DNA of 14,582 nt from Hallerella sp963629575 (lineage in GTDB: Bacteria; Fibrobacterota; Fibrobacteria; Fibrobacterales; Fibrobacteraceae), in NCBI GenBank assembly GCA_963629575.1, contig CAVGIM010000058.1, positions 1 to 14,582 on the forward strand, in the 5' to 3' direction. A program made the translations under genes and the position numbers. The notes below the pieces were generated by a model. That model searched no databases and was not told the origin of the DNA. It saw only the letters and a program-made list of their open reading frames with translations. The stretch's first letter is position 1; each line of letters begins with the position of its first letter. Below are positions 1-6,047 of the stretch, piece by piece.

Positions 1-206
1 CCCTTAAGGAGAATGTTGATTGACTGAACCTTCACTACAAACTTACTTAAGGAAAAAACTTGATTTTGAGCAAGCAGTTTACTCTTTGTCAAATCCATTT
101 CATGCAATTTTTCCGCAACCGATTCACCGGAAACCCTGCAACGATTCTCCAAAGCTATCGTTTTTCCTTCGTTGTCATTTTTTTGAATCCAAAAATATTC
201 TGCCAT
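1..206 (-). CDS. Partial unknown protein, N-terminal 68 codons, runs off the left edge
   Basis: An open frame without stops runs from ATG at 206 to the window edge. The protein begins MAEYFWIQKNDNEGKT and is mixed charged/hydrophobic, with no signal peptide or motif I recognise. The start is chosen because GAAGGAG lies 9 nt upstream; an ATG at 215 is in frame but touches the Shine-Dalgarno sequence. The gene begins 1 nt beyond the stop of the GTPase gene (208-210), and its ribosome-binding site lies inside the GTPase 3' end, so the two are probably translationally coupled and in one operon. Function unknown. A plus-strand open frame at 20-211 is the shadow of this gene. Confidence that it is a gene is fairly high because of the tight spacing and the Shine-Dalgarno sequence. 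Confidence 0.72.
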   Translation of the reverse strand, partial: MAEYFWIQKNDNEGKTIALENRCRVSGESVAEKLHEMDLTKSKLLAQNQVFSLSKFVVKVQSINILLK

Positions 207-207
207 A

Positions 208-924
208 TTAATCATCTCCTTCGCACATCTTTTTGATCTGCTCTAAAATTTCCTTGGATGTCAAATTCACAAGCTTGCACCATTCCCCCAATTCTTCGTA
301 TTCTTTTCCCTTTAATGTTCGGCGAAAAGATTGAAGAATTTTATTTTCAGAGGAAAAACGTTCATCGGAAAAATCCAACGAATCCTTATGTGTAGCCAAC
401 AAATAAATTTTTCCACCTGACGCAAGCGATTCCCGTCTATCGTACACAAAATCGAATAGCGCCTGGACATCTCTTTTTCCACACTCTTTTAAATCCCAAG
501 CCGGATCAAAATAGCGAGAAATATCAAACAACAAAAAAACGATGTCTTTGTTATAGATGTAGTCTTCATAGGTACTTCGATAGGATTCATCACCCGGAAC
601 ATCGGTACCACTATCTTCAAAGATAGACTGAAAAAAAGGGGCTCTCTTTTTATTGACCAGCAAGGTTGTCTTTTTTAGAGAATTGTCCTTCGTCCATGAG
701 GCATTAATTCTATCAACCTTTTCACCCCCACTAGTCGCTTCGGATGGAATTCCGACCCTTCCATATTTCAGGATATCGATTAATGTCGTCTTGCCCGATG
801 CTTTCGGACCAAGAATGGCAACATCCAAATCTTTACTGGAAAATGATTTTGCAATTTCAACAACAGCATTTATGCTGGTCGGATTCACAACCGCTTTCGC
901 AATACCGAAAATTTCTCCTAGCAT
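208..924 (-). CDS. Small Ras-like P-loop GTPase domain protein
   Basis: A 238-residue protein with GTPase motifs in order: Walker A/G1 GPKASGKTT at 39-47, a G3-like EDSGTD at 103-108, and G4 THKD at 178-181 after the hydrophobic strand IYLLA. The strand DIVFLLFDIS at 127-136 fits the Ras-like fold before G4. It has no signal peptide or membrane segment, so it is probably cytoplasmic. Known for the family: GTP-driven switching. The partner or pathway cannot be read from the sequence. It lies 16 nt after the presumed stop of the Cys-repeat gene and 1 nt before the next gene, so it is probably the third gene of an operon. The ATG at 924 is preceded by a G7-A2 purine run rather than a canonical Shine-Dalgarno sequence. 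The gene is visibly richer in A+T than the metabolic genes further right, suggesting accessory origin. Confidence 0.85.
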   Translation of the reverse strand: MLGEIFGIAKAVVNPTSINAVVEIAKSFSSKDLDVAILGPKASGKTTLIDILKYGRVGIPSEATSGGEKVDRINASWTKDNSLKKTTLLVNKKRAPFFQSIFEDSGTDVPGDESYRSTYEDYIYNKDIVFLLFDISRYFDPAWDLKECGKRDVQALFDFVYDRRESLASGGKIYLLATHKDSLDFSDERFSSENKILQSFRRTLKGKEYEELGEWCKLVNLTSKEILEQIKKMCEGDD

Positions 925-940
925 TTTTCATTCCCCCCCA

Positions 941-1278
941 TCAAAGCGCTTCGCAGCGACCACCCTTGGCGCAGNNNNNNNNNNGGCGCAGCCACAGTTC
1001 ACCAAAACCTGAAGATTGCTAAACGAACGGCCGCATTTTCTGCAGTGATAAGTTCCCGTTTCCTTTCCCTCGTAAGGTTCGCAACGACCTCCCTTGGCAC
1101 AGCCGCAATTCGCCAAAACCTGAAGTTCGTTAAACGAACGGCCGCATTTCCTGCAATGGAAAGGACCCGTTTCAATACCCGTATAGGCTTCGCAGCGACC
1201 GCCCTTGGCGCAGCCGCAATTCACCAAAACCTGAAGATTGCTAAACGAACGTCCGCATTTTCTGCAATAGTAACCCAT
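941..1278 (-). CDS. Small Cys-rich repeat (zinc-ribbon-like) protein, interrupted by an assembly gap
   Basis: Repeats of 37 residues, each with the pattern C-x2-C-x12-C-x-C-x5-C (HCRKCGRSF ... NCGCAKGGRC), begin at 1269, 1158 and 1047. The Cys spacing suggests structural zinc binding (inference). The ATG at 1278 has GAGGAG 6 nt upstream; an in-frame ATG at 1284 and a TTG at 1302 lie on or before that site and are unlikely starts. Ten Ns (975-984) interrupt the third repeat. Read straight through the Ns, the frame gives an unrelated tail ending at 928. One frame over, the sequence after the gap reads CAKGGRCEAL followed by TGA at 941-943, which restores the repeat, so I take 941 as the true end. 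The length is unknown because whole repeat units may be hidden. The gene follows the UDG-like gene by 20 nt in the same operon. No specific function can be assigned. Confidence 0.72.
944..1269 (-). repeat. 111-nt in-frame tandem repeat, collapsed at the gap
   Basis: Units of 111 nt (37 codons) start at 1269, 1158 and 1047 on the minus strand. A final partial unit follows the N run. The bases on both sides of the gap share CTGCGCC, so the two contig ends could overlap directly or be separated by a whole number of units. Confidence 0.85.
975..984. other. Assembly gap of ten Ns
   Basis: Exactly ten N characters lie within a tandem repeat. The size is a scaffolding convention rather than a measured distance. 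The coding frame differs on the two sides, so translation across it is not meaningful. Confidence 0.98.
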
Positions 1279-1298
1279 GGTCATCTCCTCGATTCGTG

Positions 1299-1979
1299 TC
1301 AAGCTTTCAAAAGCCAGTTCTCGGAAAGCTGTTCCCGGAAAAATTCCCGGCAGGTAAGCCCGTGAAAATTCGGATCATCCGTATGGCGGTCCCAGTTTCC
1401 AAACGACGGATGATATACCCAAAAAACATAACCATTGTTCCTGTCCCAAATTTCCCTGCCGAAAAGTTTCGGAAAATACTTTCCAGCACAAACAACCGCT
1501 TCCTTTGACGCAAAGCACACGACGTCCGGCGAAAGAGCCGCCAGCACGCGCGCAAAGTTTTCCGCAGACATTTTCCGGTCGAGTTCCGTGCAGATTTCCC
1601 GGAACGATTTTCGGTTATCCGCCGGTCGCAAGAAGTAGTTGCAGAACGCGACTTCTTCCGCGGGATTTTCCGCCCCGCAAAGCGCGCCAAGTTCCCCGAG
1701 AATCGTCTTGGAAAAACGCCCGGCCTTAAAGTCGGCAAAGGTCCGTCGCGTAAGACAATTCCAGTAAAGCGGCATCGCTTCGGTCACTTGGGTAGAGCCG
1801 TCATACCAGCCTTCGACATTCCGGTGGAGCGTCTCCCCTTCCGGCGCATAATGGCTCTCGCCGACAATTAGAAGCTTCCGATGCGCAGCCAACTCGTAAC
1901 GCTTCCCCACGAAAGGCTTTAGAAACGGACGCACCCGGTAGAACGGGATTTGCCCCAGCGCGGCTTCATAATCTTTCAT
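1299..1979 (-). CDS. Divergent uracil-DNA-glycosylase-superfamily-like protein
   Basis: A 226-residue protein. It has a strand and motif LLIVGESHY at 36-44 near the start, a central VAFCNYF at 110-116, the strand DVVCFASKEAV at 152-162, and a late motif YHPSFGNW at 189-196. The order (strand plus G-x-x-x at the N-terminal active-site loop, then a strand leading to an HPS loop) resembles the UDG superfamily, whose motif 2 is H-P-S. The GESHY loop lacks the usual G-x-x-P-G, so glycosylase activity is uncertain; this is a fold-level guess. The ATG at 1979 is preferred over 1985 because GGAGA sits 7 nt before it and abuts 1985. It has no signal peptide and is likely cytoplasmic. It is the first gene of the minus-strand operon, behind a TTGACT/TATGTT promoter. 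Confidence 0.65.
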   Translation of the reverse strand: MKDYEAALGQIPFYRVRPFLKPFVGKRYELAAHRKLLIVGESHYAPEGETLHRNVEGWYDGSTQVTEAMPLYWNCLTRRTFADFKAGRFSKTILGELGALCGAENPAEEVAFCNYFLRPADNRKSFREICTELDRKMSAENFARVLAALSPDVVCFASKEAVVCAGKYFPKLFGREIWDRNNGYVFWVYHPSFGNWDRHTDDPNFHGLTCREFFREQLSENWLLKA

Positions 1980-2041
1980 CGTCATTCTCCAAAAATTCTT
2001 TTCGTATCGAGGCTAGCGACTTGCGCTATCCTTACCTTCAG

Positions 2042-2069
2042 AACATAAGAAAAAAAAAAACGAAGTCAA
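2042..2069 (-). promoter_or_regulatory. Sigma70-type promoter for the minus-strand operon
   Basis: TTGACT (2069-2064), a 16-nt spacer made mostly of an 11-T run, and TATGTT (2047-2042) predict transcription from about 2035 toward the UDG-like gene, giving a leader of roughly 55 nt. No competing promoter is evident upstream of 1979. Confidence 0.55.
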
Positions 2070-2084
2070 TAGTTTTCGAGAATT

Positions 2085-2110
2085 TTCTTCATTTTTTTGT
2101 TTATATTTGG
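2085..2110 (+). promoter_or_regulatory. Promoter region of the BspA-like gene
   Basis: TATATT at 2102-2107 lies after a T-rich tract and about 60 nt before the ATG at 2167. No good -35 box is visible. The 26-nt segment is closely matched (21 of 26) by an internal coding stretch at 2950-2975. Confidence 0.4.
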
Positions 2111-2166
2111 CATGGAGAGGGGCGCAAGCGACTCTTTCCGTTTTTTTTCTGCATACCGAGGGATTT

Positions 2167-3039
2167 ATGACCAAGAAAACCGTTACCGCCAAGAACAAAG
2201 AGCACCTGAAAGCTCTCATCCGCGAAGCAATCGAAAAGGAAGGCTACGAATGCGACCTGAACTTTATCGACGTTTCGCAAGTGACGGATATGCGATCTGT
2301 TTTTTCGAATTCCAAATTCAATGGGGATATTTCCAGGTGGGATGTGTCCAATGTGAGAAACATGAAAAACATGTTCCTGCGTTCCAAATTTAACGGGAAC
2401 ATCAGCCGGTGGAATGTTTCAAACGTAAAAGACATGAGTCGCATGTTTAAAGAATCCAGTTTTAATCGAAACATCGACAAGTGGGATGTGTCGAATGTAA
2501 CCGATATGAGTAAAATGTTTTCCGAAACCCGTTTCAACGGGGACATTTCCGAATGGGACGTATCGAATGTGACCGATATGAGCTGGATGTTTTTTAATTC
2601 TTTGTTCAACAACGACATCAGCCGCTGGAATGTATCCCATGTATCCCACATGAACGAAATGTTTGCCATTTCCCGATTCAACCAAGATATTTCCAAATGG
2701 GATGTATCTAAAGTGACAAACATGAACAGAATGTTTGCCCGCTCTTGCTTCAATAGTGATATTTCCGAGTGGAACGTGTCCAATGTGACGGATATGCGAA
2801 ACATGTTTGCCGAGTCCGAATTCACAGGCGACATCAGCAAATGGAAAAACAAACCTGAAAAACATCTGAGGATAATCATGACCAACAAAACAATCATCGC
2901 CAAAAACAAAGAACACCTGAAAGCCCTCATCCGCGAGGCAATCAGATTCTTCTTCACTTTTTTGTCTATCTTTAAGACCAACAAAACAATAATAGCCAAG
3001 GACAAAGAGCACCTGAAAGTTCTCATCCGCGAGGCAATC
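2167..3039 (+). repeat. Three copies of a 66-nt N-terminal head (2167-2232, 2878-2943, 2974-3039)
   Basis: Each copy encodes a variant of MTxKTxxAKxKEHLKxLIREAI. Copies 1 and 2 begin with ATG; copy 3 has AAG in the ATG position. Copies 2 and 3 are separated by only 30 nt of T-rich sequence translated as RFFFTFLSIF. Confidence 0.9.
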
Positions 3040-4146
3040 AAAAGGGACGGATACAAATGCGACCTGAACTTTATCGACGTTTCGCAGATTACGGATATGA
3101 GCCGGCTGTTCGATTTCAATTCAGACAACGATTTCACCCAGTTCAACGGAGACATCTCGAAATGGGACGTCTCTTCCGTGACAGATATGAGCTGGATGTT
3201 TGTCTTCTCACGTTTCAACGGGGACATCTCGAAATGGGACGTCTCTTCCGTGACAGATATGAGCTGGATGTTTGCCTCCTCAGGCTTCAACGGTGACATT
3301 TCAAAATGGGACGTCTCTTTCGTGGAGAATATGAGCTGCATGTTTGCCTCCTCACGCTTCAACGGTGACATCTCAAAATGGGACGTCTCTTCCGTGGAGA
3401 ATATGAACAGCATGTTTACCTCCTCACGCTTCAACGGTGACATTTCCGAATGGAACGTCTCTTCCGTGATAGATATGAGCTGGATGTTTGCTCACTCGAG
3501 CTTCAACGGGGACGTTTCCGAATGGAAGGTCCTTTCCGTGGAGAATATGAGCTGCATGTTTGCCTTCTCACGCTTCAACGGGGACGTTTCCGAATGGAAC
3601 GTCTCTTCCGTGGAGAATATGGGCGACATGTTTGCCTGCTCACGCTTCAACGGTGACGTTTCCGAATGGAACGTCTCTTCCGTGACAGATATGAGCCACA
3701 TGTTTGATCACTCGAGCTTCAACGGGGACATTTCCGAATGGAACGTCTCTTCCGTGACAGATATGAGCCACATGTTTGATCACTCGAGCTTCAACGGGGA
3801 CATTTCCGAATGGAACGTCTCTTCCGTGACAGATATGAGCCACATGTTTGATCACTCGAGCTTCAACGGGGACATTTCCGAATGGAACGTCTCTTCCGTG
3901 ACAGATATGAGCCACATGTTTGATCACTCGAGCTTCAACGGGGACATTTCCGAATGGAACGTCTCTTCCGTGACAGATATGAGCCACATGTTTGATCACT
4001 CGAGCTTCAACGGTGACGTTTCCGAATGGAACGTCTCTTTCGTGGAGAATATGAACAGCATGTTTGCCTACTCACGCTTCAACGGGGACATCTCGAAATG
4101 GGACTTGCACGGGCATGACATCAAGGAGCTAGGATTGGAAAAATGA
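2167..4146 (+). CDS. BspA/DUF285 (PARCEL-type) repeat protein with triplicated N-terminal head
   Basis: A 659-residue protein. The head MTKKTVTAKNKEHLKALIRE is followed by YECDLNFIDVSQVTDM and then 24-residue units of the form DMSxMFxxSxFNGDISxWNVSxVT. I count 8 units in a first block (about 2290-2860) and 14 in a second (about 3090-4110). Such units are known from BspA-type surface and DUF285 proteins and form a solenoid used for binding. There is no signal peptide or membrane segment, so surface exposure is not supported. Between the blocks are two more heads, one with its own ATG (2878) and a nearby GAGG. The start at 2167 is chosen because GAGG lies 5-6 nt upstream; an in-frame TTG at 2107 would overlap the -10 box. 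Five nearly identical units at 3682-4041 indicate recent expansion. The ligand is unknown. Confidence 0.9.
   Translation: MTKKTVTAKNKEHLKALIREAIEKEGYECDLNFIDVSQVTDMRSVFSNSKFNGDISRWDVSNVRNMKNMFLRSKFNGNISRWNVSNVKDMSRMFKESSFNRNIDKWDVSNVTDMSKMFSETRFNGDISEWDVSNVTDMSWMFFNSLFNNDISRWNVSHVSHMNEMFAISRFNQDISKWDVSKVTNMNRMFARSCFNSDISEWNVSNVTDMRNMFAESEFTGDISKWKNKPEKHLRIIMTNKTIIAKNKEHLKALIREAIRFFFTFLSIFKTNKTIIAKDKEHLKVLIREAIKRDGYKCDLNFIDVSQITDMSRLFDFNSDNDFTQFNGDISKWDVSSVTDMSWMFVFSRFNGDISKWDVSSVTDMSWMFASSGFNGDISKWDVSFVENMSCMFASSRFNGDISKWDVSSVENMNSMFTSSRFNGDISEWNVSSVIDMSWMFAHSSFNGDVSEWKVLSVENMSCMFAFSRFNGDVSEWNVSSVENMGDMFACSRFNGDVSEWNVSSVTDMSHMFDHSSFNGDISEWNVSSVTDMSHMFDHSSFNGDISEWNVSSVTDMSHMFDHSSFNGDISEWNVSSVTDMSHMFDHSSFNGDISEWNVSSVTDMSHMFDHSSFNGDVSEWNVSFVENMNSMFAYSRFNGDISKWDLHGHDIKELGLEK
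3682..4041 (+). repeat. Tandem array of five 72-nt coding repeats
   Basis: Units start at 3682, 3754, 3826, 3898 and 3970. By eye the first four are identical over 72 nt, and the fifth differs at three positions. Each contains the adjacent palindromes TGATCA and CTCGAG and encodes DMSHMFDHSSFNGDISEWNV plus SSVT. Older divergent units of the same family flank the array. Confidence 0.93.
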
Positions 4147-4179
4147 AATTTCCCGCGCTTGCCGTTTCCGAAGCGCCCC

Positions 4180-4208
4180 TTTCAAACCGCTCTGCTTTTT
4201 AATAGATT
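4180..4208 (+). promoter_or_regulatory. Possible promoter of the outer-membrane protein gene
   Basis: TTTCAA (4180-4185), a 17-nt spacer and TAGATT (4203-4208) would start transcription near 4215, 20 nt before the ATG. The same AATAGATTT string occurs in the endoglucanase promoter. The -35 match is weak. Confidence 0.35.
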
Positions 4209-4234
4209 TGACACACTTGTATCAAGGAGAAAAA

Positions 4235-5248
4235 ATGAAGGCAAGATTTTTGGCATCCGCGGTCGCACTCGCTTTGGCGGCAAACGTTTTTGCAGCGGAC
4301 ATCGCGGAAAACTTTTCGTTCAAGGGAAACATCCAGACCCAGGGTGTCGCGAACAATCAGGACAACTGGTTCGAATCCTTCTGGTTCCGCGCAAACATCG
4401 GCGGCATGTACAAGTCCGAAGATTTCGACGCGCAAATCATGATTCGCATGTTCGGCCCGAACTTCGGCAATTCCATCGACGGCAAGAACTATGACAAGAT
4501 TCTCGCGGACCTCTACTGGGCAAACTACAAGTATCGCCTGGGAGACCATGCGCTGAACCTGAAGCTCGGCCACTGGAAAACGGACTGGAGCAATTCCGGA
4601 AACTTCGGAACCTACATCGACCCGGCGCTAAGCAGGCGCGGCATGATGATGCGGGACTATTCTCACGACGCCTTTGAACTCGGCTGGAACTTTGGCCCTT
4701 CCGCCTTCAAGGCGATGGTCGCCACGACCGACAGCAAGTTCAACACCGGATACGCGAGAATCGAAGAACGCGTCAAGTTCCGCTTTCCGCTCGAACTCGC
4801 GGCAGCCTACCGCGTGAACGCCCTTGACGCCTTTAACCAGGCAGCGACACAGACGCACCGCATCGCCGGCTACGCTTCTTACGCGTTAGTTCCTAATCTC
4901 CGTCTCTACGGAGAAGTCGCCTACATCAAGACGACCGAGGATTCCGACGTAAACGCGGAAACAATCCGGAACGGAAGCGCCATCAAGCCGGAATACGCCC
5001 AAGGCTCCGACTATCTCCCGTTCTATGTCGGGCTCGAAATTCCGACTGCGGGATTCCTCGACCACCTGATGTTCGAAGTCGAATACATCCAGGACCGCGA
5101 CGAGCTCTCCGCGGGCGCGGACGAATTCGCCTGGACAGTCGCATTCGTCAAGACATACGGCCGCACCAAGGCGCAGCTGAACATCTTCAGCGAAAAGGAA
5201 CTGAAGGACGTCGCCGCGGCGCTCCGCTTCACGACGACCATCAAGTAG
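4235..5248 (+). CDS. Putative outer-membrane beta-barrel (porin-like) protein
   Basis: A 337-residue protein with a clear Sec signal peptide, MKARFLASAVALALAANVFA, likely cut before ADIAENF. The rest shows alternating aromatic/hydrophobic and polar residues typical of amphipathic beta strands, for example LADLYWANYKYRL, ALNLKLGHWKTDW, LRLYGEVAYIKT and HLMFEVEYIQD, separated by polar turns. This supports a barrel in the outer membrane. Cargo and family cannot be named, and the C-terminus ends RFTTTIK rather than in the usual aromatic residue. The ATG at 4235 has AAGGAG 5 nt upstream; the longer frame from TTG at 4208 would lie upstream of that site and break the signal peptide. The gene is monocistronic by context: a terminator follows directly, and the next gene is convergent. 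Confidence 0.75.
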   Translation: MKARFLASAVALALAANVFAADIAENFSFKGNIQTQGVANNQDNWFESFWFRANIGGMYKSEDFDAQIMIRMFGPNFGNSIDGKNYDKILADLYWANYKYRLGDHALNLKLGHWKTDWSNSGNFGTYIDPALSRRGMMMRDYSHDAFELGWNFGPSAFKAMVATTDSKFNTGYARIEERVKFRFPLELAAAYRVNALDAFNQAATQTHRIAGYASYALVPNLRLYGEVAYIKTTEDSDVNAETIRNGSAIKPEYAQGSDYLPFYVGLEIPTAGFLDHLMFEVEYIQDRDELSAGADEFAWTVAFVKTYGRTKAQLNIFSEKELKDVAAALRFTTTIK

Positions 5249-5266
5249 AGAGACAACATAGAAAGC

Positions 5267-5294
5267 AAAAGCCGGGCTTCGCCCGGCTTTTTTT
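5267..5294 (+). terminator. Rho-independent terminator, probably bidirectional
   Basis: The stem GCCGGGC (5271-5277) pairs with GCCCGGC (5281-5287) across a very short loop. Four As before the stem and seven Ts after it (5288-5294) complete a classic terminator for the plus-strand gene. On the minus strand the hairpin is followed by TTTT, so it may also stop the convergent ABC transcript. Confidence 0.9.
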
Positions 5295-5309
5295 ATGCGA
5301 CAGAAAATG

Positions 5310-6047
5310 TCAGTGGAAATGGGACCCCAGAATCCGATGCGAAACGTCGTGCGCGACAAGTTCCATTTCCGAGCCGTACATGCCTTGCATCATCTCCGGC
5401 GTGATTTCCGCCCCGGAATGAAAATGCACCGTCCGATTGACGCAGGCGACGCTCTTCACATGGCGCGAAAGCGCCATCAGGTCGTGAGTCACAATCACAA
5501 TCGTCATCTTCTCGTTCAGCCGGGCGAGGAGCCCGTAGAGATCTTCCTGACCCTTCGCGTCGATATTGCTCGAAGGCTCGTCCAAAAAAAGAATTTGGGG
5601 ATCCGAGGCAAGGGCGCGCGCGATGAGGACCCGCTGGCGTTCGCCGCCCGAAAGCTCTCCGAGGCGTCGCTTCGCGAAGGATTCCATCCGCACCGTTTCG
5701 AGGAGTTTTCGAATCTTTGGCGGATCCGGTCGAAAGCGCGGAAGCCCGGTCGAGACGGTTTCTTCCACGGTTATCGGAAATTCCAGGTTGCGGTTCGTGT
5801 TCTGCGGCACGTAGCCGAGGGAAATCTTCTTCGAGGGAACCTTCTCGCCAAAGACGCGAACCTCTCCCGCGGAAGGTTTCAAGAGTCCGACGACGAGCTT
5901 CATCAGCGTGCTTTTTCCGCCGCCGTTCGGCCCGATAATGGCGAGGAAGTCGCCGCGGTTCACGGAAAAGTTCACGCCCGAAAGGACAGGCGTTTTCTCG
6001 TAGGAAAAATCCAGGTGGCGAACATCGATTGCCGGGAACGGATTCAC
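5310..6047 (-). CDS. znuC: Zinc/manganese-type ABC transporter ATPase
   Basis: A 245-residue ABC ATPase complete in all motifs: Walker A GPNGGGKST (39-47), Q-loop YVPQ (79-82), signature LSGGERQ (132-138), Walker B ILFLDEP (152-158) and H-loop THD (187-189). Size and sequence fit the ZnuC/MntB/TroB class that powers periplasmic-binding-protein-dependent metal import at the inner membrane. The C-terminus is His-bearing (VAHDVSHRILGSHFH), common in zinc-uptake ATPases. The start is a GTG at 6047 with GGAGG 7 nt upstream, overlapping the preceding gene's TGA as GTGA, which implies translational coupling. No permease gene follows; the next gene is convergent. The symbol is given by class; manganese or another divalent metal is possible. 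Confidence 0.88.
   Translation of the reverse strand: MNPFPAIDVRHLDFSYEKTPVLSGVNFSVNRGDFLAIIGPNGGGKSTLMKLVVGLLKPSAGEVRVFGEKVPSKKISLGYVPQNTNRNLEFPITVEETVSTGLPRFRPDPPKIRKLLETVRMESFAKRRLGELSGGERQRVLIARALASDPQILFLDEPSSNIDAKGQEDLYGLLARLNEKMTIVIVTHDLMALSRHVKSVACVNRTVHFHSGAEITPEMMQGMYGSEMELVAHDVSHRILGSHFH

Noticed and set aside
20..211. Plus-strand open frame of 63 codons
   Set aside because: The opposite strand carries a better frame that starts with a strong Shine-Dalgarno sequence, abuts the GTPase gene and continues off the edge.
928..943. Cys-repeat protein ending in APRVVAAKRFDGGE
   Set aside because: This tail appears only if the gap is taken as exactly ten bases; the other frame restores the repeat and stops at 941-943.
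2107..2166. N-terminal extension of the BspA-like protein from a TTG at 2107
   Set aside because: It overlaps the -10 box; the ATG at 2167 has a Shine-Dalgarno sequence and starts the conserved head seen again at 2878.
2244..3443. 399-codon minus-strand frame opposite the BspA-like gene
   Set aside because: It is an antisense by-product of the 72-nt repeats, with no ribosome-binding site and no head domain.
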